Shown one piece after another: positions 1-7,792 of a DNA stretch of 64,000 nucleotides; positions within the stretch are counted from its first letter, which is position 1; every line of letters starts with the position of its first letter. The notes under the pieces were generated by a model, which was not told where the DNA came from, did not search any database, and was given only the letters and a program-made list of their open reading frames with translations. This DNA comes from Streptomyces sp. AC512_CC834 (GTDB taxonomy: Bacteria; Actinomycetota; Actinomycetes; Streptomycetales; Streptomycetaceae): contig NZ_JAGMUO010000034.1 in the NCBI RefSeq assembly GCF_019049325.1, forward strand, positions 345,764-409,763, read 5' to 3'. Both the position numbers and the translations under genes were made by a program.

Positions 1-188
1 TCGGCGGAACGCTGCTGACCGGCGGCCGGGGCCACATCCTCGGCTCGGTGCTCGGCGTCCTGATCTTCACCACCATCACCAACATCTTCGCCCTGAACAA
101 CCTGCAGACCGACGTGCAGCAGATCGCCAAGGGCGCGATCATCGTCGCCGCCGTGCTGGTCCAGCGCCGTACCGCAAGCACGCATTGA
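1..188 (+). CDS. ABC sugar transporter permease, C-terminal end only
   Basis: The first full codon is at position 3, and 61 residues are visible before the stop. The tail reads GGRGHILGSVLGVLIF followed by a hydrophobic stretch and QQIAKGAIIVAAVLVQRR. This is the usual C-terminus of RbsC/XylH-type permeases (BPD_transp_2), where GG.G...G...G precedes the last membrane helix. The protein would form the membrane channel of a monosaccharide importer. The next gene encodes an RbsB-type binding protein 17 bp downstream, which supports one transport operon. The ATPase and the rest of the permease must lie outside the window. Confidence 0.85.
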   Translation, partial: GGTLLTGGRGHILGSVLGVLIFTTITNIFALNNLQTDVQQIAKGAIIVAAVLVQRRTASTH

Positions 189-205
189 GGAAAGGGTTCA
201 CCGTC

Positions 206-1252
206 ATGACGAAGCTCACGAGTCGCAGAGGGATGCTCTTCGGAGCCGCCGCCCTGTCCGCCGGTGCCGTCCTCACGGGGTGCACCAGCAACGACCCCGA
301 CGACGGCGACGACAAGGCAGCCGCGGACACCCAGCCGGCCGCCGACGACAAGCCCGGCAAGCCGGTCACCATCGGCTACGCCGGTCCGCAGGCCGACCAC
401 GGCTGGCTCAACGCCGTCAACGACCAGGCCAAGAAGCGTGCCGAGAAGTACTCCGAGATCAGTATGGAGATCACCGAGGGCTCCAACGACACCGCGCAGC
501 AGATCGGCCAGATCGAGACCCTCATCAACAAGAAGGTCGACGTCCTGGTCATCCTGCCGGCCGACGGCAAGGCCCTCACCCAGGTCGGCCTGAAGGCGAT
601 GCGGGCCGGTATCCCGGTCATCAACCTCGACCGGATCTTCAACAGCCCCCAGGCCTACCGCTGCTGGGTCGGCGGCGACAACTACGGCATGGGTCTCAAC
701 GCCGCCCACTACATCGGCGAGAAGCTCAAGGACAAGTCGGACGCACGGGTCATCGAGCTGGCCGGCATCGACAACCTGGAACTGACCCAGCAGCGCACCC
801 AGGGCTTCGACGACGGTCTGAAGAACTACCCGAACATCAAGAAGGTGGCCCGCCAGGCCGCCGAGTTCACGGTCGAGTCCGGCCAGGCCAAGATGGCCCA
901 GTTGCTCCAGGCCCAGTCGGACTTCGACGCCCTGTGGAACCACGACGACGACCAGGGCGTGGGCGCCCTGCGCGCCATCGAGCAGGCCGGACGCGACGGC
1001 TTCCTGATGGTCGGCGGCGCGGGCGCGCTCTCCGCCTTCGAGGCCATCAAGGCGGACAGCGGCGTCCTCAAGGCGACCGTGCTCTACCCGCCGACCATGG
1101 CCGCCTCGGCGATCGACCTGGCCCGTGCGCTCGGCCAGGGCAAGGGCGTCAGCGGTCTCGCCGAGTTCGAGATCCCCTCGACCGTCACCTGCTACTCGGC
1201 CGTCGTCGACAAGGACAACGTCGACCAGTACATGTCCACGGGCTTCAAGTGA
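206..1252 (+). CDS. Sugar ABC transporter substrate-binding lipoprotein (RbsB/periplasmic binding protein 4 family)
   Basis: 348 residues. The ATG at 206 is chosen over a TTG at 185 because GAGGAAAGG lies just upstream and because the signal peptide then starts normally (TKLTSRRGMLFG...). The lipobox LTGC gives a lipid-anchored cysteine at about residue 27, and the twin arginine before a hydrophobic run hints at Tat export. A Ser/Asp/Ala-rich linker follows, then a type I binding fold starting at KPVTIGYAGPQADHGWLNAV. Family features include DVLVILPADGKALTQ and DALWNHDDDQGVGALRAIEQAG. It would capture a monosaccharide or sugar derivative for the permease just upstream. The ligand cannot be told from sequence; the sugar dehydrogenase and isomerase downstream suggest an aldose, a polyol or a 3-keto sugar. 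Confidence 0.9.
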   Translation: MTKLTSRRGMLFGAAALSAGAVLTGCTSNDPDDGDDKAAADTQPAADDKPGKPVTIGYAGPQADHGWLNAVNDQAKKRAEKYSEISMEITEGSNDTAQQIGQIETLINKKVDVLVILPADGKALTQVGLKAMRAGIPVINLDRIFNSPQAYRCWVGGDNYGMGLNAAHYIGEKLKDKSDARVIELAGIDNLELTQQRTQGFDDGLKNYPNIKKVARQAAEFTVESGQAKMAQLLQAQSDFDALWNHDDDQGVGALRAIEQAGRDGFLMVGGAGALSAFEAIKADSGVLKATVLYPPTMAASAIDLARALGQGKGVSGLAEFEIPSTVTCYSAVVDKDNVDQYMSTGFK

Positions 1253-1340
1253 CGGTTCCCGCCCCGGCAGCGGCCTGACCAGCCGCCGGCCGGGGCGGGG
1301 CCCACCCCCACCGCGCCACCACGACGAGGAGGACATCCGC

Positions 1341-2612
1341 ATGGGACAGCCGCAGCAGCCCGAGGGGGCCGGGGCCGAGGAACCGGCCACCGGGACCGAC
1401 AGCGGGACCGGGACCGGGCCGACGGGGGCGTCCGCGACCAGACCGCCGCTGCGCGTCGGCATGGTCGGCTACGCCTTCATGGGTGCCGCACACTCCCAGG
1501 GCTGGCGCACCGCCGGCCGGGTCTTCGACCTGCCGCTGAACCCGGTCATGGCCGTGATCTGCGGACGGGACGCCGACGCCGTCCGGACGGCGGCCGACCG
1601 GCACGGCTGGGCGAGTACCGAGACCGACTGGCGGACCCTGGTCGAACGGGACGACATCGACCTCGTCGACATCTGCACCCCCGGCGACAGCCACGCCGAG
1701 ATCGCCCTGGCCGCGCTCGCCGCCGGAAAACACGTCCTGTGCGAGAAGCCGCTGGCCAACACCGTCGAGGAGGCGCAGGCGATGTCCCGCGCCGCCGAGG
1801 AGGCGGGCGCCCGCGGGCAGTTGGCGATGGTCGGGTTCAACTACCGCCGGGTGCCGGCCACCGCGCTGGCCCGGCGGATGGTGGCCGAGGGCCGCGTCGG
1901 ACGGCTGCGGCACGTGCGGGTGACGTACCTCCAGGACTGGCTGGTGGACTCGCAGGCCCCGCTCACCTGGCGGCTGCGCAAGGACCTGGCCGGTTCGGGA
2001 GCCCTCGGCGACCTGGGCGCCCACATCGTCGACCTCGCCCAGTATCTGACGGGGGAGCGGATCGCGGGCGTCTCCGCCCTCACCGAGACCTTCGTACGGG
2101 AACGCCCGCTGCCCGCCGGCGCTCCCCGGGGCCTGTCCGCGGGCTCCGCGGACGGCGTCACCGGGCAGGTCACCGTCGACGACGCCGCCGTGTTCACCGG
2201 CCGCCTCACCTCCGGCGCCCTCGTCTCCTTCGAGGCCACCCGGTACGCCACCGGCCGCAAGAACGCCCTGCGCATCGAACTCAACGGCGAGCGCGGCTCG
2301 CTCGCCTTCGACCTGGAGCGGCTCAACGAGCTGTCGTACCACGACGGCACGGAGCCCGGGGAGCACGCCGGATTCCGCCGCATCCTGGTCACCGAGCCCG
2401 AGCACCCCTACCTGGACGCCTGGTGGCCGCCGGGCCACGGACTCGGCTACGAGCACACCTTCGTGCACCAGGCGCGCGACCTCGTCCACGCCGTCGCCGC
2501 CGGCCGCCTGCCCGACCCCTCCTTCGCCGACGGGCTGCAGGTGCAGCGCGTGCTCGCGGCCGTGGAGGAGAGCGCCGAGAAGAACTCCGTGTACACCCCG
2601 ATCGCCCCCTGA
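1341..2612 (+). CDS. Gfo/Idh/MocA family NAD(P)-dependent sugar oxidoreductase
   Basis: 423 residues. The ATG at 1341 has GAGGAGG 8 nt upstream. Residues 1-35 are a low-complexity Gly/Thr/Pro-rich leader. The Rossmann domain then starts with RVGMVGYAFMGAAHSQGW and continues to the family signature CEKPLANTVEEA, whose lysine is the usual catalytic residue. The C-terminal alpha/beta domain contains GSGALGDLGAHIVDLAQYLTG, placing the catalytic-site histidine in the normal position. These enzymes oxidise or reduce a sugar or inositol carbon with a bound nicotinamide cofactor. It is followed after 16 bp by an isomerase/epimerase. Such pairs act in inositol catabolism and in 3-keto-glycoside pathways. 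The second role is favoured here by the DUF1080/ThuA protein two genes on, but substrate assignment is inference. Confidence 0.9.
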   Translation: MGQPQQPEGAGAEEPATGTDSGTGTGPTGASATRPPLRVGMVGYAFMGAAHSQGWRTAGRVFDLPLNPVMAVICGRDADAVRTAADRHGWASTETDWRTLVERDDIDLVDICTPGDSHAEIALAALAAGKHVLCEKPLANTVEEAQAMSRAAEEAGARGQLAMVGFNYRRVPATALARRMVAEGRVGRLRHVRVTYLQDWLVDSQAPLTWRLRKDLAGSGALGDLGAHIVDLAQYLTGERIAGVSALTETFVRERPLPAGAPRGLSAGSADGVTGQVTVDDAAVFTGRLTSGALVSFEATRYATGRKNALRIELNGERGSLAFDLERLNELSYHDGTEPGEHAGFRRILVTEPEHPYLDAWWPPGHGLGYEHTFVHQARDLVHAVAAGRLPDPSFADGLQVQRVLAAVEESAEKNSVYTPIAP

Positions 2613-2628
2613 GGAGGCTGGCAGCGAC

Positions 2629-3627
2629 ATGCCGCGCAACTTCACTCTCTTCACCGGTCAGTGGGCGGACCTCCCTCTGGAGGAGGTCTGCCGCCGCGCC
2701 CGCGACTTCGGTTACGACGGCCTGGAACTCGCCTGCTGGGGCGACCACTTCGAAGTCGACAAGGCCCTCGCCGACCCCTCCTACGTGGACTCCCGCCACC
2801 AGTTGCTCGACGAGTACGGCCTCAAGTGCTGGGCGATCTCCAACCACCTCGTCGGCCAGGCCGTCTGCGACGCCGTCATCGACGAACGCCACCAGGCCAT
2901 CCTGCCCGACCGCATCTGGGGCGACGGCGACGCCGAAGGCGTACGGCAGCGCGCCGCCGCCGAGATCAAGGACACCGCGCGGGCCGCCGCCCGCTTCGGC
3001 GTCGACACCGTCATCGGCTTCACCGGGTCGGCCATCTGGCATCTGGTCGCCATGTTCCCGCCCGTCCCCGAATCGATGATCGAGCGCGGCTACCAGGACT
3101 TCGCGGACCGCTGGAACCCGATCCTCGACGTCTTCGACGCCGAGGGCGTGCGGTTCGCGCACGAGGTGCACCCCAGCGAGATCGCCTACGACTACTGGAC
3201 CACGCACCGCGCCCTGGAGGCGGTCGGCCACCGGCCCGCCTTCGGCCTGAACTTCGACCCCTCGCACTTCGTGTGGCAGGACCTCGACCCCGTCGGCTTC
3301 CTGTGGGACTTCCGCGACCGGATCTACCACGTCGACTGCAAGGAGGCCCGCAAGCGCCTCGACGGCCGCAATGGGCGGCTCGGCTCCCACCTGCCGTGGG
3401 GCGACCCTCGGCGTGGCTGGGACTTCGTGTCGGCCGGCCACGGCGACGTCCCCTGGGAGGACGTGTTCCGCATGCTGCGCTCCATCGACTACCAGGGACC
3501 CGTCTCCGTCGAGTGGGAGGACGCCGGCATGGACCGGCTGCAGGGCGCTCCCGAGGCCCTCACCCGGCTCAAGGCGTTCGACTTCGAACCGCCCAGCGCG
3601 TCCTTCGACGCCGCGTTCAATAGCTGA
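2629..3627 (+). CDS. Sugar phosphate isomerase/epimerase family TIM-barrel protein
   Basis: 332 residues. The ATG follows GAGGAGG of the preceding stop region by about 11 nt. The AP-endonuclease-2 type TIM barrel (PF01261) starts at RARDFGYDGLELACWGDH. Metal ligands expected for the family are visible: the Glu in GLEL, the Glu/His pair in FAHEVHPSE, NFDPSHF with the Asp and His, and VEWEDAG near the end. It is longer than the usual 270-300 residues and lacks a signal peptide, so it should be cytosolic. It is probably cotranscribed with the Gfo/Idh/MocA enzyme. Relatives isomerise sugars, inosose derivatives or 3-keto sugars; the exact reaction is not visible. Confidence 0.88.
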   Translation: MPRNFTLFTGQWADLPLEEVCRRARDFGYDGLELACWGDHFEVDKALADPSYVDSRHQLLDEYGLKCWAISNHLVGQAVCDAVIDERHQAILPDRIWGDGDAEGVRQRAAAEIKDTARAAARFGVDTVIGFTGSAIWHLVAMFPPVPESMIERGYQDFADRWNPILDVFDAEGVRFAHEVHPSEIAYDYWTTHRALEAVGHRPAFGLNFDPSHFVWQDLDPVGFLWDFRDRIYHVDCKEARKRLDGRNGRLGSHLPWGDPRRGWDFVSAGHGDVPWEDVFRMLRSIDYQGPVSVEWEDAGMDRLQGAPEALTRLKAFDFEPPSASFDAAFNS

Positions 3628-3676
3628 TCCACGGCTGATCCGTACTCCCGAGCGCAGGTCGGGCGGGGGCCGGGAC

Positions 3677-3702
3677 GGGGACCGGAGTACCCGCCGGTCC
3701 CC
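3677..3702 (+). terminator. Hairpin after the isomerase
   Basis: A perfect 9-bp stem (GGGGACCGG / CCGGTCCCC) with an 8-nt loop starts 50 nt after the isomerase stop. No U tract follows, which is common for Streptomyces terminators. It separates the cytosolic sugar genes from the secreted dehydrogenase-ThuA gene. Confidence 0.55.
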
Positions 3703-3911
3703 GGTCCGGTCTGCCCGAATCCCGCTTTGTCCTGAGTTGGGTAAAAGTTAAACAGGTCCTGGTCCAAGGGGTGTTCGCCCCGGAAGAACGCGGTTACCGT
3801 CCCTGAAGTGTTCAGGACATTCACGCCTCCGGGGTGACGGCGCACCCCGGCGCCCGCATCGCACGTCTTCGCACCCATCCCGTACGGCCCACCCGTTCCC
3901 GGAGGGACTTC
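3703..3911 (+). promoter_or_regulatory. Probable promoter/operator region of the secreted dehydrogenase-ThuA gene
   Basis: This gene-free stretch contains an A/T-rich island (GTAAAAGTTAAACAG, 3741-3755) unusual for this DNA. It also has a small inverted repeat GGGG-TGTTCG-CCCC (3768-3781) and the palindrome TGAA-GTG-TTCA (3804-3814). The gene starts at a GTG preceded by GGAGGG (3901-3906). No clear -10/-35 pair could be fixed. The dyads are candidate binding sites for a sugar-responsive repressor; none is proven. Confidence 0.35.
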
Positions 3912-6900
3912 GTGCACAGAACCAGACTCAAAGGCACCCGGACCACAAGGCGTCCCAGGCTTCGCACCGCCCTTGCCCTGTTCACCGGCCTGCTGCTGGC
4001 CGTGGGCACCCCCGCGACCGTCGCCGGAGCCCACCCGGGCCACCCGGAGCACGACGAGACGGCAGCCGCCGCCGAGGGACAGTTCCAGCAGGTACCGCTC
4101 GCCAAGGGCGAGCCCGAGATGGGCGAGCCGATGTCGCTCGCCGTGCTCCCGGACCGCAGCGTCCTGCACACCGCCCGCGACGGCACACTGCGCCTCACCG
4201 ACCAGGGCGGCGTCACCAAGGTCGCCGGCCGGATCCCCGTCTACAACCACGACGAGGAGGGCCTGCAGGGCGTCGGCATCGACCCGGACTTCGAGAACAA
4301 CCGGGCGATCTACCTCTACTACGCCCCGCCGCTCGACACCCCCGCGGGCGACGCCCCGGAGAACGGCACCGCCGAGGACTTCAAGCCGTTCGACGGCGTC
4401 AACCGCCTCTCCCGGTTCGTCCTCAAGCCCAACGGCACGCTGGACATGGCCAGCGAGAAGAAGGTCCTGGACGTCGCGGCCTCCCGCGGCACCTGCTGCC
4501 ACGTCGGCGGCGACATCGCCTTCGACGCCGAGGGCAACCTCTACCTCTCCACCGGCGACGACACCAACCCCTTCGCCTCCGACGGCTACACGCCGATCGA
4601 CGAACGAGCCGACCGCAACCCGGCCTTCGACGCCCGTCGCAGCGCCGGCAACACCAACGACCTGCGCGGCAAGATCCTGCGCATCAAGGTCGCCGAGGAC
4701 GGCTCGTACACCGTCCCGGAGGGCAACCTCTTCGAGCCCGGCACGGAGAAGACCCGTCCCGAGATCTACGCGATGGGCTTCCGCAACCCGTTCCGCATCA
4801 GCGTCGACAAGAAGACCGGCACGGTCTACGTCGGCGACTACGGCCCCGACGCCGGTGCCGCCGACCCGAAGCGGGGCCCCGCGGGCCAGGTCGAGTTCGC
4901 CAAGGTCACCAAGGCCGCCAACTTCGGCTGGCCGTTCTGCACCGGCGACAACGACCCGTACGTCGACTACGACTTCGCCACCGGCACCTCCGGCGAGACC
5001 TTCGACTGCGCCGCCCCGAAGAACACCTCCCCGCACAACACCGGTCTCACCGACCTGCCGCCCGCCCAGGCCGCCTGGATCCCGTACGACGACGACTCCG
5101 TGCCCGAGTTCGGCAGCGGCTCCGAGTCCCCGATGGGCGGCCCGGTCTACCGCTACGACCCGGACCTCGAATCCAGCGTGAAGTTCCCCGAGGAATACGA
5201 CGGGGACTTCTTCGCCGGCGAGTTCGGCCGCCGCTGGATCAAGCGGATCGAGCAGAACGCCGACGGCACGGTCTCGAAGATCAACGACTTCCCGTGGACC
5301 GGCACCCAGATCATGGACATGGAGTTCGGCCCCGACGGCGCGCTCTACGTCCTGGACTACGGCCTGTCCTGGTTCCAGGGAGACAAGGACTCGGCGCTCT
5401 ACCGGATCGAGAACGCCCAGGACGGCTTCTCCCCGATCGCCGAGGTGAGCGCCAACAAGACGTCCGGCGCGGCCGGCCTGAGGGTGAAGTTCACCGCCAC
5501 CGCCAAGGACGCCGACTCCCCGGACCTCACCTACGCCTGGGACTTCGGCGACGGCACCAAGGGCGAGGGACTCACCCCGAGGCACAAGTACAAGAAGGTC
5601 GGCACCTACACCGCGACCTTCACCGCCACGGACCCCGAGGGCAACACCGGCAACGCCAGCGTCCGCATCGTGGTCGGCAACACCGAACCCAAGGTGACCA
5701 TCGAGACCCCGGGCAACGGCACCCTGCTCCCCATGGGCGAGCCCATCCCGTTCAAGGTGAAGGTCACCGACCCCGAGGAGACGATCGACTGCTCCAAGGT
5801 CAAGGTCGCCTACAGCCTCGGCCACGACTCCCACGCCCACGAGCTGACCAGCGAGATGGGCTGTGAGGGCACCCTCGAGCCGCCGCCCGGAGACGGCGGC
5901 CACGACCCCAACGCCAACATCTACGGCGTCGTCGGCGCCAGCTACACCGACGGCGGAGCCAACGGCCAGGAGGCCCTGACCGGCACCGCCCGCACCGTGA
6001 TCCAGCCGCCGCACCGCCAGGCCGAGCACTTCACCACCCAGCAGGGCGTGTCGCCCATCGACAAGACCGGCGCCAACGGCGGCAAGACCGTCGGCGACAT
6101 CAACGACGGCGACTGGATCTCCTTCAGCCCCTACAAGTTCGACGGGCAGAAGAAGCTGACCGTACGCGCCTCCTCCGGCGGCTCCGGCGGCTACATCGAG
6201 GTACGCACCGGTTCGCCCACCGGCAAGCTGCACGGCTCGGCGTACATCCCGCCGACCGGCAGTTGGGAGACCTTCCAGAACGTCGACGTACCCCTGCGGT
6301 CCCTGCCCAGGAAGACGACGGACCTCTACCTGGTCTTCAAGGGCGGCGAGGGCGCCCTGTACGACATCGACGACTTCGAGTTCTCCAAGGAGCCGTTCAA
6401 GGCCGGAAAGAAGGTCCTGGTCTTCTCCAAGACCGCCGGCTTCCGCCACGACTCCATCCCGGCCGGCATCGCCGCCCTGAAGGAGCTCGGCACCCCGGCC
6501 GGCATCTCGGTCACCGCGACCGAGGAGGCCGGACAGTTCACCACGGCCAACCTCGCCAAGTACGACGCGGTGGCCTTCCTGTCCACCACCGGTGACGTCC
6601 TCAACGCCGACCAGCAGAAGGCGTTCGAGAACTACGTCAAGAACGGCGGCGGCTACATGGGCATCCACGCCGCCGCCGACACCGAGTACGACTGGGAGTT
6701 CTACGGCGGCCTCGTCGGCGCCTACTTCGACTCGCACCCGGCCATCCAGAAGGCCACCGTCCGCATCGAGGACCACGACCACCCGGCCACCGCCCACCTG
6801 GACGACACCTGGGAGCACACCGACGAGCTGTACAACTACCGCACCAACCCGCGCGAGCAGGCCAAGGTCCTCGCCACCCTCGACGAGACCACCTACGACG

Positions 6901-7628
6901 GCGGCACCATGAAGGGCGACCACCCGATCGCCTGGTGCCAGAAGTACGGCGGCGGCCGCTCCTTCTACACCGGCCTCGGCCACACCAAGGAGTCCTACGC
7001 CGACGAGGCGTTCCGCGGCCACCTGCTCGGCGGCATGCAGTACGCCACCGGCCAGGTCAAGGCCAACTGCAAGCCGGACAAGGGCTACCGGGACATCTTC
7101 AACGGCGAGACCCTGGACGGCTGGAAGCAGGCCGGCCCCGGCACGTTCAACGTCAAGGACGGCACCCTGGAGTCCGAGGGCGGCATGGGCCTGCTCTGGT
7201 ACCAGGCCAAGGAGCTGAAGTCGTACTCCCTCAAGCTCGACTGGAAGATGCAGGGCGACGACAACTCCGGGATCTTCGTGGGCTTCCCCGCCTCCGACGA
7301 CCCCTGGTCCGCGGTGAACAAGGGCTACGAGATCCAGATCGACGCCACGGACGCCCCCGACCGCACCACGGGGTCCGTCTACTCGTTCAAGTCGGCCAAC
7401 ATCAAGGCCCGTGACCAGGTTCTGCGGCCGCCCGGCCAGTGGAACTCCTACGAGATCAAGGTCCGCGGGGAGCGCCTCCAGGTGTTCCTCAACGGAGTCA
7501 AGATCAACGACTTCACCAACAAGGACCCCGAGCGGAGCCTGACCGACGGTTACATCGGCCTCCAGAACCACGGCGCCGACGACCAGGTCTCCTTCCGCAA
7601 CATCCAGCTCAAGGAACTGCGCTCCTAG
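3912..7628 (+). CDS. Secreted multidomain sugar dehydrogenase: GSDH - PKD - CBM6 - ThuA - DUF1080
   Basis: 1238 residues. The GTG at 3912 is chosen because GGAGGG precedes it and a basic, then hydrophobic, signal peptide follows, ending near TVAGAHPGH. Approximate domains by residue: glucose/sorbosone dehydrogenase beta-propeller 58-500 (GMGFRNPFRISVD-type blade motifs, YVGDYGPD, LYVLDYG); PKD 508-590 (YAWDFGDGT); an Ig-like segment 595-700; CBM6-type carbohydrate binding 702-825; ThuA-like 832-1046 (VLVFSKTAGFRHDSIPAG, GIHAAADTEYDW); DUF1080 / 3-keto-disaccharide hydrolase 1058-1238 (FNGETLDGWKQAG, NSGIFVGFP, GYEIQI). Known relatives of DUF1080 hydrolyse 3-keto glycosides. The whole protein therefore looks like an exported machine that oxidises and then cleaves or processes a glycoside. 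GSDH relatives usually need PQQ; cofactor use here is unknown. The domain names are firm, the pathway is inferred. Confidence 0.9.
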   Translation: MHRTRLKGTRTTRRPRLRTALALFTGLLLAVGTPATVAGAHPGHPEHDETAAAAEGQFQQVPLAKGEPEMGEPMSLAVLPDRSVLHTARDGTLRLTDQGGVTKVAGRIPVYNHDEEGLQGVGIDPDFENNRAIYLYYAPPLDTPAGDAPENGTAEDFKPFDGVNRLSRFVLKPNGTLDMASEKKVLDVAASRGTCCHVGGDIAFDAEGNLYLSTGDDTNPFASDGYTPIDERADRNPAFDARRSAGNTNDLRGKILRIKVAEDGSYTVPEGNLFEPGTEKTRPEIYAMGFRNPFRISVDKKTGTVYVGDYGPDAGAADPKRGPAGQVEFAKVTKAANFGWPFCTGDNDPYVDYDFATGTSGETFDCAAPKNTSPHNTGLTDLPPAQAAWIPYDDDSVPEFGSGSESPMGGPVYRYDPDLESSVKFPEEYDGDFFAGEFGRRWIKRIEQNADGTVSKINDFPWTGTQIMDMEFGPDGALYVLDYGLSWFQGDKDSALYRIENAQDGFSPIAEVSANKTSGAAGLRVKFTATAKDADSPDLTYAWDFGDGTKGEGLTPRHKYKKVGTYTATFTATDPEGNTGNASVRIVVGNTEPKVTIETPGNGTLLPMGEPIPFKVKVTDPEETIDCSKVKVAYSLGHDSHAHELTSEMGCEGTLEPPPGDGGHDPNANIYGVVGASYTDGGANGQEALTGTARTVIQPPHRQAEHFTTQQGVSPIDKTGANGGKTVGDINDGDWISFSPYKFDGQKKLTVRASSGGSGGYIEVRTGSPTGKLHGSAYIPPTGSWETFQNVDVPLRSLPRKTTDLYLVFKGGEGALYDIDDFEFSKEPFKAGKKVLVFSKTAGFRHDSIPAGIAALKELGTPAGISVTATEEAGQFTTANLAKYDAVAFLSTTGDVLNADQQKAFENYVKNGGGYMGIHAAADTEYDWEFYGGLVGAYFDSHPAIQKATVRIEDHDHPATAHLDDTWEHTDELYNYRTNPREQAKVLATLDETTYDGGTMKGDHPIAWCQKYGGGRSFYTGLGHTKESYADEAFRGHLLGGMQYATGQVKANCKPDKGYRDIFNGETLDGWKQAGPGTFNVKDGTLESEGGMGLLWYQAKELKSYSLKLDWKMQGDDNSGIFVGFPASDDPWSAVNKGYEIQIDATDAPDRTTGSVYSFKSANIKARDQVLRPPGQWNSYEIKVRGERLQVFLNGVKINDFTNKDPERSLTDGYIGLQNHGADDQVSFRNIQLKELRS

Positions 7629-7661
7629 GGCGAACCCGCCCTGAGGGGCAACCGGAACGGC

Positions 7662-7693
7662 GGCGGGCGGAGGACGCCGGACCTCCGCCCGCC
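7662..7693 (+). terminator. Hairpin after the secreted dehydrogenase-ThuA gene
   Basis: A perfect 12-bp stem (GGCGGGCGGAGG / CCTCCGCCCGCC) with an 8-nt loop lies 34 nt after the stop codon. It would insulate the following ebo-like operon from readthrough. Confidence 0.6.
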
Positions 7694-7740
7694 GTCACCC
7701 CGCACGGACCACCTCCGGCCGTACCACCGCTTGTGTGCTC

Positions 7741-7776
7741 GACGCACTCGACGCACTCGACGCACTCGACGCGCTC
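7741..7776 (+). repeat. 9-bp tandem repeat directly before a ribosome binding site
   Basis: Three exact copies of GACGCACTC are followed by one GACGCGCTC, and a partial copy (GTGCTC) precedes them. The array ends 4 nt before AAGGAGG and 16 nt before the ATG at 7793. Because it sits in the translation initiation leader, copy number changes would alter spacing or structure upstream of the first gene of the operon. Confidence 0.85.
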
Positions 7777-7792
7777 GACAAGGAGGCTGCCC

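Noticed and set aside
3489..7571. Very long open frame (over 1300 codons) on the minus strand opposite the GSDH-ThuA gene
   Set aside because: The plus-strand frame has recognisable domains, SD and signal peptide. Long antisense frames are expected in DNA with G/C at nearly every third position, and this one has low-complexity Gly/Val/Leu content.
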